Positions 42,895-51,112 of a stretch of 64,000 nt of DNA are shown piece by piece. The notes below the pieces were generated by a model. It saw nothing but the letters and a program-made list of their open reading frames with translations, did no database searches and was not told the DNA's origin. The translations under genes and the position numbers were made by a program. The stretch is from the NCBI RefSeq assembly GCF_042651485.1, contig NZ_JBHSDH010000013.1:248001-312000 (forward strand), written 5' to 3'. This DNA is from Sphingorhabdus_B arenilitoris (lineage in GTDB: Bacteria > Pseudomonadota > Alphaproteobacteria > Sphingomonadales > Sphingomonadaceae). Numbering within the stretch: the stretch's first letter is position 1; every line of letters starts with the position of its first letter.

Positions 42895-43017
42895 CTATAT
42901 TGCACAGCGACAACCGGGCACGAGATAATTGGGGCCCCAACTCCTGATTAAATTTTCCTGACAATCCGCCACTAATAGGCTGTCTGGTTGCAGCCTATAC
43001 ACATTAAATCGAGCTAT
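42895..43017 (-). pseudogene. Decayed ccdB toxin gene fragment
   Basis: Minus-strand codons downstream of the ccdA relic read ARFNVYRLQPDSLLVADCQ, the recognisable CcdB start (compare M-ARFDVYR), then ENLIRSWGPNYLVP, matching the family's LLSHLNTRxVVPL region. The start codon is ATA where ATG would overlap the ccdA stop (TAATA instead of TAATG). A stop comes after ~40 codons, well short of the ~100 residues of CcdB, so no gyrase poison can be made. hemN ends four bases beyond. Confidence 0.7.
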
Positions 43018-43255
43018 TAAAATTCCCGGTGGCGACCGAGCGGAATGCCATGCTCGGCAACCCGATTATTAGATGATGCGACTGCATCAGCATCGTCCTT
43101 ACGCCACTGCGCGGCCTTCTTTTTGGCAATTTCTCGGACGAGCCCAAACTCGCACGCTCGCTATGTATTGATCCCATCTGCTTGGCCTCAGTCAGTGTAA
43201 CCGGATCAAGCGAGATATTCGCAGCCTGGCGCGGAGCATTATGTTTTATGCGCAT
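43017..43255 (-). pseudogene. Frameshifted ccdA antitoxin gene
   Basis: The first ~28 codons encode a CcdA N-terminus (APRQAANISLDPVTLTEAKQMG). The rest of the family sequence continues in another frame: RACEFGLVREIAKKKAAQW, then SSNNRVAEHGIPLGRHREF and a stop. Two defects separate the parts: a missing base after ATGGG near 43173, and a TAG where serine is expected just before RAC. CcdA would bind DNA with its N-terminus and neutralise CcdB with its C-terminus. Its stop is where the ccdB start should overlap. Confidence 0.75.
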
Positions 43256-43266
43256 AAAATATGCGC

Positions 43267-43671
43267 TTACCGGTCGCTCACCACGAAGGAAACGCTAATC
43301 GGATGGACAGTTAAGCCATCGTCGGATCCATATACAATTTTCCCTTGCTCGCCGTTGGTCACAAGCATTTTTGGATTTAGGCTGTAACTATATCCCGCCG
43401 CTGCAGTGAAATTTATCGCGCTGTTAAAAGCGATGGCATTGTTGCTTGTGGGGGCGGCGCTGAAATCCATGCTGAACGCGGTGCCATCTGGCTTTTGAAG
43501 CACGATCTTGGAATTTTCACCCGCTTTGACGAGCATTCGCGGCTCTGCCAATATTGTACCGCCATGCTCGATTTTCATCGTGACACTGTATGAATTTAAC
43601 GATGGATCGGCCATCAGCGACGACGAAGAGGTAACGAGCGCAATCGCCGCGCATATTTGCAATAATTTCAT
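43267..43671 (-). CDS. Secreted protein of unknown function
   Basis: A 134-residue protein from the ATG at 43671, with GGAAAGATT upstream. A signal peptide (MKLLQICAAIALVTSSSSLMA) is followed by a beta-rich mature part without cysteines: SYSVTMKIEHGGTILAEPRM, then NPKMLVTNGEQGKIVYGSDD. The repeated pattern AEPRMLVKAGENSKIVLQ and NPKMLVTNGEQGKIVYG looks like an internal duplication. A similar pattern occurs in secretin N-domains, but nothing else supports that. It stands apart from its neighbours. Confidence 0.65.
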   Translation of the reverse strand: MKLLQICAAIALVTSSSSLMADPSLNSYSVTMKIEHGGTILAEPRMLVKAGENSKIVLQKPDGTAFSMDFSAAPTSNNAIAFNSAINFTAAAGYSYSLNPKMLVTNGEQGKIVYGSDDGLTVHPISVSFVVSDR

Positions 43672-43879
43672 AATCTTTCCTTTCGCGATAAAGGTAATCC
43701 TCACCGACGCTTGTGTAAACATTTTATGGTTAATACGGGGTAAACGGGTTTGCCGCTTTATTTACGCGATGAGGAGTTGCTGGATGAATAGATACTCGTT
43801 ATATTAAACTGTGTTATCTTGGATCAGTTCAGGATGACGCGGCTGGGGATTTGGCGGATAACTGTCCACCGGCACCTGC

Positions 43880-44854
43880 CTAAAACTCTGCCGCCACATC
43901 CATCAGCTTTGTTACGCTTTTCGGTGCGACGGCTCGCCAACTGCGTTCTAGCCATTCGCGCACATGGTCCCAATCAACGCCCGGGCGGTTGAGGCGTAAT
44001 CCGACCCAGCCAGATGCGCCGTAAAAGGCTGGTTTCCAGTACATATCCGGCTGCTGTTCACATAGCGTTTCCAGCTCGTCCATACCGCCGGTTTTGACCA
44101 GCACGCCGATGGCGTCGCTGCCGTGATGCTGATCCGCGAAATAGGCAAAATATTTGCCGGTCTTTTCGCTGCCGACCCGAAATCCCGGTGAGCCGTGGCT
44201 GGTGCGGGCGTGGGTTTCGGGCAGGGCGAGCGCCAACGCCTCCACCTTTGCCAGCAACCAATCGGGATTGTCATAGCGGCTGACATAATCGGACAATATT
44301 GTGGGATAAAGTTGATGCTCCGCAAATTTCACCCGCGCGGCCAGCGTATCGGCGCTGTCGCCGGGGATGATTGCGACGGACATCTGCCCCAATATCGGCC
44401 CGTCATCCAGCTCTGCCGTGACCAGATGTACCGATGCGCCGCCATGGCTGTCGCCTGCGGCAAGGGCGCGTTCATGGGTATGTAGCCCCTTATATTTGGG
44501 CAGCAACGATGGGTGGATATTCAGCATCCGGCCTTCCCACTGGGCCACAAATTCGGGCGTCAATATCCGCATATATCCGGCCAGCGCGACATATTCCGCG
44601 TCCGCCGCGCGGATCGCTTCGTCCATCACCGCGTCATGCGCGGCGCGCTCCATGCCTTTATGCGGATGGGCAAAGGTCGCTATCCCTTCAGCCTTGGCCA
44701 GTTGCAAACCCGCCGCCGCTGGATCATTACTCCCCACCAGCACGACCTCGTAGGGGCACTCGGGATGCTTTGCCGCATACAGCAACGCGGCCATATTGGT
44801 GCCGCTGCCTGAAATCAGGATGGCGACTTTGGCCCGCGAGGGGGCTTTAGCCAT
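43880..44854 (-). CDS. purN: PurN formyltransferase fused to an MmcQ/YjbR-like domain
   Basis: Third step of purine synthesis: transfers formyl from 10-formyl-THF to glycinamide ribonucleotide. From the ATG at 44854 the protein has 324 residues, about 110 more than a normal PurN. Residues 1-~205 are the PurN domain: VAILISGSGTNMAAL, GYMRILTPEFVAQW, and MLNIHPSLLPKYKGLHTHERAL with the catalytic Asn/His, then GASVHLVTAELDDGPIL. After YPTIL and a linker, residues ~225-320 match the MmcQ/YjbR (DUF419) fold: ALPETHARTSHGSPGFRVG, GVLVKTGG and PAFYGASGWVGLRLN. The fused domain's function is unknown. It overlaps purM by 8 bases. Confidence 0.88.
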   Translation of the reverse strand: MAKAPSRAKVAILISGSGTNMAALLYAAKHPECPYEVVLVGSNDPAAAGLQLAKAEGIATFAHPHKGMERAAHDAVMDEAIRAADAEYVALAGYMRILTPEFVAQWEGRMLNIHPSLLPKYKGLHTHERALAAGDSHGGASVHLVTAELDDGPILGQMSVAIIPGDSADTLAARVKFAEHQLYPTILSDYVSRYDNPDWLLAKVEALALALPETHARTSHGSPGFRVGSEKTGKYFAYFADQHHGSDAIGVLVKTGGMDELETLCEQQPDMYWKPAFYGASGWVGLRLNRPGVDWDHVREWLERSWRAVAPKSVTKLMDVAAEF

Positions 44855-45953
44855 GATGCACCGCGCTCCAATCGGCCCGGGCGCTCCATGTTTCCGCGCT
44901 GCCCGATACGGTGCAGCCTTTTGGACCTGCGCCGATATGACCGACGCGGTGGACAATCTCGCCCGCGTGTTCCAGCGCCGCCGTTACGGCGGCAACGTCG
45001 GTTTCTGCCACGGCGATCACCATGCCAACACCGCAGTTGAAGGTCCGCGCCATTTCTTCGGGCTCGATATTACCCTGCGCCTGAAGAAAGGCCATCAGGC
45101 GCGGTTGTTCCCAAGCGCCGGCATCGATAAAGGCATGCAGGTTACCGGGCAAAATGCGCGGCAGATTTTCCAGCAACCCGCCGCCGGTAATATGTGCCAT
45201 GGCATGAACCAGACCACTGCGCACCAACGGCAGCAGCGATTTGACGTAGATTTTGGTGGGTGCCATCAATGCGTCGATCAGCAAGATGTCTGGATCGAAC
45301 AGGGCGGGGCGGTTCAGTTTCCAACCCTTATCCGCCGCCAGCCTGCGCACCAGAGAGAAGCCGTTGCTATGCACGCCCGACGAGGCAAGGCCCAGCAGCA
45401 CATCGCCTTCCGCTATTTTATCGGCGGTTAGGACATCGCCGCGCTCAACCGCGCCGACGCAAAATCCGGCCAGGTCATAATCATCATCGGCATACATGCC
45501 CGGCATCTCGGCCGTCTCTCCGCCGATCAGTGCGCAGCCCGCCATCCTGCAGCCCTCGGCTATCCCTGCGACCACAGCGGTGGCGACATCGTTATCCAGC
45601 TTTCCGGTGGCATAATAATCGAGGAAGAATAGCGGCTCTGCGCCTTGAACGATCAAATCATTGACGCACATCGCGACCAGATCGATACCAACGCCGTCAT
45701 GGCGGCCCGACTCAATGGCCAGTTTTAGCTTCGTTCCCACTCCATCATTGGCGGCGACCAGCAATGGATCGTTAAATCCCGCAGCTTTCAAATCAAAAAA
45801 ACCGCCAAATCCGCCAAGGTCTGCATCAGCCCCGGCGCGGCGCGTTGCCTTGGCCAGCGGAGCGATTGCGCGGACCAGCGCGTTTCCGGCGTCAATGGAT
45901 ACACCTGCCTTGGCATAGGTATACGATTCGGCTTGATCATTTTTATCGGTCAT
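44847..45953 (-). CDS. purM: Phosphoribosylformylglycinamidine cyclo-ligase
   Basis: Fifth step of purine synthesis, ATP-dependent ring closure to AIR. From the ATG at 45953 (MTDKNDQAESYTYAKAGVSI) the product has 368 residues; the frame stays open 17 codons upstream. AGVSIDAGNALV is the N-terminal signature. ANDGVGTKLKLAIESGRHDGVGIDLVAM and GGETAEMPGMY are the ATP-binding and substrate regions, and ITGGGLLENLPR the C-terminal signature. It is followed by purN in an overlapping pair, the usual operon order. Confidence 0.96.
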   Translation of the reverse strand: MTDKNDQAESYTYAKAGVSIDAGNALVRAIAPLAKATRRAGADADLGGFGGFFDLKAAGFNDPLLVAANDGVGTKLKLAIESGRHDGVGIDLVAMCVNDLIVQGAEPLFFLDYYATGKLDNDVATAVVAGIAEGCRMAGCALIGGETAEMPGMYADDDYDLAGFCVGAVERGDVLTADKIAEGDVLLGLASSGVHSNGFSLVRRLAADKGWKLNRPALFDPDILLIDALMAPTKIYVKSLLPLVRSGLVHAMAHITGGGLLENLPRILPGNLHAFIDAGAWEQPRLMAFLQAQGNIEPEEMARTFNCGVGMVIAVAETDVAAVTAALEHAGEIVHRVGHIGAGPKGCTVSGSAETWSARADWSAVHHG

Positions 45954-46015
45954 TTTTACGCTGCTAGCGAGAAGGGACTTGGATTTCCATGCCAATGTCG
46001 CCAAAAGGCGGGGTA

Positions 46016-47179
46016 ATGAAGAAAAGTCTGTCGAAAACTGGCCGCATATTGGCCATTGCCGCCCCGGTTGCGCTGCTTGCTAGTGCGGTATTGCTCGCGC
46101 AAATTGAGGGGCCAAAGCGAGGAATCGCGCCGATCGCCAGCACCGGTGACTTTGAAGTCGAAGGCATAGAGGTAGAGGGCAAAGGCGACAATGCCGAGGA
46201 GGCCCGGCGCGACGGGTGGGAACAGGCGCAGCGGCTTGCCTGGGAAAAATTGTGGCAGAAAAATCGCGGCGGCAGCGGCGGCGGTATATCCGATTCGGTG
46301 CTAGACGGGATTGTGTCGGCCATTGTGGTCGAAGAAGAACAAATCGGACCGCGCCGCTATGTCGCGCGGCTAGGCGTTGTATTTGACCGTGCCCGCGCTG
46401 GTCAGATTTTGGGCGTGCGCGGGGTGACAAGCAAATCTGCACCGTTGATGATCCTGCCAGTGATGATCGACGGCGGCGCGCCGATCGTGTATGAACAGCG
46501 CAACGCATGGCAAAATGCTTGGGCCAAATTCCGGACATCAGAAAGCCGGATCGATTATATCCGGCCCAGCGGTGCGGGCGGCGAATCGCTTTTGCTGAAT
46601 GCAGGGCAGGTTGACCGGCGCAGCCGCATCTGGTGGCGGACAATATTGGAACAATTTGGCGCGGCCGATGTGATCATGCCTATTGTGCGGATCGAGCGGT
46701 CGTGGCCCGGCGGCCCGGTCAAGGGCATATTCAGCGCCCGCTACGGCCCCGACAATAAATATCTAAGCAGCTTCACTCTGCAAGTCAGTGACAGCAAAGG
46801 CATTCCCGGCATGATGGCGCAGGGCGTGCAGCGGCTGGACGGTATCTACCAGTCAGCACTGGCCGCCGGGCGGCTGCGTTCGGAAAGCTCATTGGTGTTT
46901 GAATCCGATTTGATTGAAGAAGAGGATTTGGAAAAACCCGCTCCGCCGCCGACCACTGAACCATCGCCCGGTGATGGTGAAGCAGCGACGCTGCAAACTG
47001 AACCGCTGGATGTATTGGACCGAGCGGTGCGTGACATTAGCGGTCAAGCTGCGCCCACACCTGCGCCAGCGCCACCGCCGCAAAACCGGCTTACGCCAAC
47101 GCCTGCACCTCCGCCGCGTCCTGCACCGGCACCCGCTCGCCCTGCGCCCAATCCGCCGCAACAGCCCAATGGCAACTGA
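46016..47179 (+). CDS. Secreted protein with proline-rich tail, function unknown
   Basis: A 387-residue protein with an N-terminal hydrophobic segment (ILAIAAPVALLASAVLLAQI) that may be a signal peptide or anchor. A pattern EARRDGWEQAQRLAWEKLW recalls DUF2066-type proteins, where such repeats precede a conserved domain, but I am not sure of membership. The middle has ordered segments (SAPLMILPVMIDGGAPIVYEQ, WWRTILEQFGAADVIMPIV). The last ~70 residues are Pro/Ala-rich low complexity (PAPAPPPRPAPAPARPAPN). It is divergent from purM and followed by hdaA with 30 bases between, so may share its transcript. The start at 45989 is also possible. Confidence 0.7.
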   Translation: MKKSLSKTGRILAIAAPVALLASAVLLAQIEGPKRGIAPIASTGDFEVEGIEVEGKGDNAEEARRDGWEQAQRLAWEKLWQKNRGGSGGGISDSVLDGIVSAIVVEEEQIGPRRYVARLGVVFDRARAGQILGVRGVTSKSAPLMILPVMIDGGAPIVYEQRNAWQNAWAKFRTSESRIDYIRPSGAGGESLLLNAGQVDRRSRIWWRTILEQFGAADVIMPIVRIERSWPGGPVKGIFSARYGPDNKYLSSFTLQVSDSKGIPGMMAQGVQRLDGIYQSALAAGRLRSESSLVFESDLIEEEDLEKPAPPPTTEPSPGDGEAATLQTEPLDVLDRAVRDISGQAAPTPAPAPPPQNRLTPTPAPPPRPAPAPARPAPNPPQQPNGN

Positions 47180-47209
47180 CCGGACCGATCCCAATGGGCC
47201 AACGGACAG

Positions 47210-47809
47210 ATGAAACGCCAAATTGCCTTGCCCTTGGACGAGCTGCGCCCGGGTGCGTCTTCCAGCCTGATCCTGACCCCATCCAACGCACATATCGCGG
47301 CGGCACTTGGGCGATATGGCGATTGGCCGGGACGGTGCGCTATTTTGGTCGGGCCAGCGCGATCAGGTAAAAGCCTATTCGCCCGCTATTTCAAGGGGCA
47401 ATCAGGCGGTATTATCGTTGAAGACGCCGATAGCGTTGGCGAAGAAAAATTATTCAACGCATGGAACCGCGCACAGGAAGAGGCGCGGGCGCTATTGCTG
47501 CTATCGCGTTTTGCGCCGGCCGATTGGCATATTGCGCTTCCCGATTTACGGTCACGCTTGGGTGCGGCGCTGCTGCTGCAAATCGCGCCGCCCGATGACG
47601 AGCTGGTCGGCCATTTGATCCAAAAACATCTTGCCGACCGAGGAACAGCGATAGGGACAGAAGCGCTCGCCTATGTCACTCGGCGGATTGACCGCAGCTA
47701 TAGCGCAATTGAGAGCTTCGCACGGGAAGCCAATGCGATGGCATTGGCAGAGGGCGGTCCGGTCAATCTGAAGCGAGTAAAGCAGATTTTGAACGGTGAG
47801 GAGCGGTGA
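47210..47809 (+). CDS. hda: DnaA-related regulatory protein HdaA/Hda
   Basis: Helps the sliding clamp turn off DnaA by stimulating its ATP hydrolysis after initiation. The 199-residue product is AAA-like and DnaA-related. It begins MKRQIALPLDELR; QxALPL near the N-terminus is the expected clamp-binding element. Walker A is GPARSGKSLFARYF and Walker B IIVEDADSV. Sensor and lid helices follow. Shorter than E. coli Hda (~230). Position after a conserved secreted protein, not next to a uraA gene, is like other sphingomonads. Confidence 0.88.
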   Translation: MKRQIALPLDELRPGASSSLILTPSNAHIAAALGRYGDWPGRCAILVGPARSGKSLFARYFKGQSGGIIVEDADSVGEEKLFNAWNRAQEEARALLLLSRFAPADWHIALPDLRSRLGAALLLQIAPPDDELVGHLIQKHLADRGTAIGTEALAYVTRRIDRSYSAIESFAREANAMALAEGGPVNLKRVKQILNGEER

Positions 47810-47889
47810 AAGCGTGACCGGTTTGTCAACGGTGATCTAATGTCTATTGAGGTTCGAACAGCAATGACGCTGTAAATCATAAATTCGTC

Positions 47890-47909
47890 ATTCCCGCGCA
47901 AGCGGGAAT
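47890..47909. repeat. REP-like palindrome between convergent genes
   Basis: ATTCCCGC-GCAA-GCGGGAAT is a perfect 8 bp stem with a GNRA-type tetraloop, set within GTC-ATTCCCGC...GCGGGAAT-CT. This form is a common extragenic palindrome in many proteobacteria. It lies between hda and rnd, which converge, and may stop transcription from both sides. Confidence 0.65.
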
Positions 47910-47974
47910 CTATCACCCGATAGCTAATTTTGAGCTAGGTTGGTAGTTTATACCGACAGCTTCGGTGACGGACT

Positions 47975-49150
47975 CTAACTATCCCCGCTGCTGGTGCGGG
48001 TCATTTTCAGTTTTCCGTCGACTACGGCAAAGGCCATGCGCCCCTCAACCAGATCGAGCGCGTCGCTGCCAAATTGTTCGAATCGCCATCCGGTCAGCAG
48101 CGCCAATCCCTCTCGTTCGCCGCCCGCTAGCCTCTCCATCTCATCCGATTTGGCGATCAGACGCGAGGCGACATTTATCTCACGCGAACGAATTTTCAGC
48201 AACAGTTTGAGCAGATCAGCAACCAAAGCGCCTTCTTTACCATTGGTGCCGCCACGTTCGCGTTCGGGCATATCGGCGCGGGACAGCGGTTTGGCGCCCG
48301 CTATCGCGCTCATCAACCGGTCGCCAATTTCATTGTCTCGCCAAGCAGCTGACAGCCCGCGAACTTTCGCCAGATCGCTTTGCGCTTTTGGCGGGTGAGC
48401 CGCAATATCGGCGAGTGTTTCATCCTTCATTATGCGCCCGCGCGGGATATTTTTATGCCGTGCCTCCCGTTCCCGCCAAGCGGCCAAGGCTTGCAGCCGT
48501 CCAAGCACATCGGGTTTGCGTGATTGTATCTTTACCCGCTGCCACGCTTTGTCAGGATCGTTCCGGTAATTTTCCGCGTCCGAAATGCGCTCCATTTCTT
48601 CATTCAACCATTTGCCGCGATTAAGCTCCCGAAGTTTATCGAGCATTTTGGGGAATATGTCTGCCAAATGCGTAACATCGGCGATGGCATAGTCCAGTTG
48701 CCGCTTATCGAGCGGCCTCCGCGACCAATCGGTAAAACGCGCGCCTTTATCCAGCTTTATCCCCAGCCAAAGGTCAACAAGGTTGGAATATCCAATCTGT
48801 TCACCCTGTCCCAGTGCCATTGCGGCAATTTGTGTGTCGAACATCGGATGCGGGGTGTTGCCGGTCATGTTGAAGAAAATTTCAATATCCTGCCCGCCGG
48901 CATGAAAGACTTTGAGCACATCTTCATTATTGGTCAGAAGATCGAGCATCGGCCTTAAATCGATGTTATTTGCTTTGGGGTCGACGGCGGCAGCTTCCTT
49001 TCCATCGGACAGCTGAACCAAGCATAAATCGGGATAATACGTGTTTTCCCGCATAAATTCGGTGTCAACAATGACAAAGGGCGACTGCGACAGCCGGGCG
49101 CATAATTCGGCAAGCTGACCGCTATCAGTGATAAGTGGATGAATCTTCAT
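47975..49150 (-). CDS. rnd: Ribonuclease D
   Basis: 3'-5' exoribonuclease for tRNA end processing. From the ATG at 49150 (MKIHPLITDSGQLAELCARL) the product has 391 residues. The DEDD catalytic motif begins FVIVDTEFMRE, then VFHAGGQDIEIFF and LDYAIADVTHL. An HRDC domain covers the second half (AAWREREARHKNIPRGRIMKDE). An open frame upstream to 49222 overlaps the aspS upstream region and is unlikely. It diverges from aspS. Confidence 0.95.
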   Translation of the reverse strand: MKIHPLITDSGQLAELCARLSQSPFVIVDTEFMRENTYYPDLCLVQLSDGKEAAAVDPKANNIDLRPMLDLLTNNEDVLKVFHAGGQDIEIFFNMTGNTPHPMFDTQIAAMALGQGEQIGYSNLVDLWLGIKLDKGARFTDWSRRPLDKRQLDYAIADVTHLADIFPKMLDKLRELNRGKWLNEEMERISDAENYRNDPDKAWQRVKIQSRKPDVLGRLQALAAWREREARHKNIPRGRIMKDETLADIAAHPPKAQSDLAKVRGLSAAWRDNEIGDRLMSAIAGAKPLSRADMPERERGGTNGKEGALVADLLKLLLKIRSREINVASRLIAKSDEMERLAGGEREGLALLTGWRFEQFGSDALDLVEGRMAFAVVDGKLKMTRTSSGDS

Positions 49151-49254
49151 AGGCCAACCCTTTAGCAGCCAATCTAATCTTGACAAATAACGCAATGGCC
49201 TGTGTAGCGCGGCGTTCAACACATTCCTTATATTTATCCACGGATTTTTACGTC

Positions 49255-51033
49255 ATGCACGCCTATCGTACCCATAATTGCGCAGAATTGCGCGCATCGA
49301 ATGTCGGTGAACAGGTCCGCCTGTCGGGATGGGTGCACCGCAAACGGGATTTGGGCGGCGTCCTGTTCGTCGATTTGCGCGACCATTTTGGCATTACGCA
49401 AATTGTTCCGCCCATCGGATCAAAGGCATTTGAGATACTCGACAAGATGCGCAGCGAGTCGGTGGTGACAATCACCGGTGAAGTGCTCGCCCGCGATGCT
49501 GAAACCGTGAACAGCGACTTAGCGACCGGAGAGATTGAGGTGAAAGCCATGGAGGTGTCGGTGCAATCGGCCACCGGTGATTTGCCGATGCCCGTGTTTG
49601 GTGATGCCGAATATCCAGAGGAAACGCGGCTGAAATATCGTTATCTCGACCTGCGCCGTGAACGGCTTCATAATAACATCATCCTACGTTCCAACGTCAT
49701 CGCTTCGCTGCGCCGCCGGATGATTGACCAAGGCTTTACCGAGTTCCAAACCCCGATCCTAACCGCCAGCAGTCCCGAAGGCGCGCGGGATTATCTGGTT
49801 CCCAGCCGCGTTCACCCCGGCAAATTCTATGCCCTGCCGCAAGCACCGCAAATGTTCAAACAGCTGTTGATGGTAGCTGGCTTTGACCGCTATTTTCAAA
49901 TTGCTCCTTGTTTCCGCGACGAAGACGCCCGCGCCGATCGCAGTCCCGGTGAATTTTATCAGCTCGATTTTGAAATGAGCTTTGTCACGCAGGATGATGT
50001 CTTCGCCGCAATTGAACCGGTGCTACACGGCGTATTTGAAGAATTCGCCAATGGCCGCAAAGTCAGCGCCGCTCCTTTTCCGCGTATTCCTTACCGCGAA
50101 TCCATGCTGAAATATGGCAGCGACAAACCTGATTTGCGCAACCCCATCATCATCCATGACGTTGGCAGCCATTTTGTCCAATCCGGTTTTGGCCTGTTTG
50201 AACGGATCGTTGGCGAAGGCGGCGTAGTGCGCGCTATTCCGGCGCCGGGCACCGCAGAAAAAAGCCGTAAATTCTTCGACGATATGAATGAATGGGCGCG
50301 CAGCGAAGGACACGCCGGTCTGGGCTATGTCACGCGCAAGGGCGGAGAGTTTGGCGGGCCTATTGCGAAAAATCACGGTGAAGCGGGCATGACTGCGCTT
50401 TATGATGCCATGGGACTTGGCCCCGATGACGGCTGTTTCTTTGCCGCTGGTAAAGAAGGGCAAGCCGTCAAGCTCGCTGGTGCCGCCCGCACCCGCGTCG
50501 CGGAACAGTTGGAGTTGATTGACGAAAATGTCTTCGAATTTTGCTGGATCGTTGATTTCCCGATGTTCGAATATGACGAAGAAGCCAAAAAGGTCGATTT
50601 CAGCCACAATCCTTTCTCCATGCCGCAGGGTGAGATGGAGGCGCTCGAAAGCAAAGACCCGCTTGATATTCTCGCCTATCAATATGACATTGTCTGTAAC
50701 GGCGTTGAGCTATCCTCTGGTGCAATCCGGAATCACCGGCCCGAAATCATGTATAAAGCCTTTGAAATTGCCGGCTATTCGCAGGCCGATGTTGATGAGA
50801 ATTTCTCTGGCATGATCAATGCGTTCAAATTGGGTGCACCGCCGCATGGTGGTTCGGCCCCCGGAGTAGACCGGATCGTCATGCTCCTTGCCAATGAGCC
50901 CAATATTCGCGAAGTCATCGTTTTCCCAATGAACCAAAAAGCGGAAGATTTGATGATGAGCGCGCCGGGTCCCGTAACCGCGAAACAGCTGCGCGAACTT
51001 AACCTGCGCGTGGTCGAACCTCCGAAAGAATAA
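49255..51033 (+). CDS. aspS: Aspartyl-tRNA synthetase
   Basis: Class II synthetase; 592 residues from the ATG at 49255 (MHAYRTHNCAELR). The anticodon-binding OB fold is at the N-terminus (VRLSGWVHRKRDLGGVLFVDLRD). Class II motif 2 is YFQIAPCFRDEDARADR and motif 3 is GAPPHGGSAPGVDRIVML. The bacterial insertion (GAD) domain is present between. The variant SPGEFYQLDFEMSF in the tRNA-binding loop is typical of alphaproteobacteria, where the enzyme is often non-discriminating (also charges tRNA-Asn); gatCAB is not in the window to test that. Confidence 0.97.
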   Translation: MHAYRTHNCAELRASNVGEQVRLSGWVHRKRDLGGVLFVDLRDHFGITQIVPPIGSKAFEILDKMRSESVVTITGEVLARDAETVNSDLATGEIEVKAMEVSVQSATGDLPMPVFGDAEYPEETRLKYRYLDLRRERLHNNIILRSNVIASLRRRMIDQGFTEFQTPILTASSPEGARDYLVPSRVHPGKFYALPQAPQMFKQLLMVAGFDRYFQIAPCFRDEDARADRSPGEFYQLDFEMSFVTQDDVFAAIEPVLHGVFEEFANGRKVSAAPFPRIPYRESMLKYGSDKPDLRNPIIIHDVGSHFVQSGFGLFERIVGEGGVVRAIPAPGTAEKSRKFFDDMNEWARSEGHAGLGYVTRKGGEFGGPIAKNHGEAGMTALYDAMGLGPDDGCFFAAGKEGQAVKLAGAARTRVAEQLELIDENVFEFCWIVDFPMFEYDEEAKKVDFSHNPFSMPQGEMEALESKDPLDILAYQYDIVCNGVELSSGAIRNHRPEIMYKAFEIAGYSQADVDENFSGMINAFKLGAPPHGGSAPGVDRIVMLLANEPNIREVIVFPMNQKAEDLMMSAPGPVTAKQLRELNLRVVEPPKE

Positions 51034-51112
51034 GCCGCCTTTTTATGCCATTTAGGGACAGGGGCAATGATGCCCTTGCTCCCTTGGCGTATCTTCGGCA
51101 AAGCTGCGCATC

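Noticed and set aside
43004..43255. Intact 83-residue protein at the ccdA position
   Set aside because: The single frame matches CcdA only for its first third; the family sequence continues in another frame, so this is a frameshifted pseudogene, not a new protein.
43508..43807. Plus-strand open frame of 99 codons over the small secreted protein
   Set aside because: Antisense to a frame with a signal peptide and ribosome site; the product has no features.
44796..45431. Plus-strand open frame of 211 codons over purM
   Set aside because: Antisense shadow of purM, created by codon bias; no recognisable domain.
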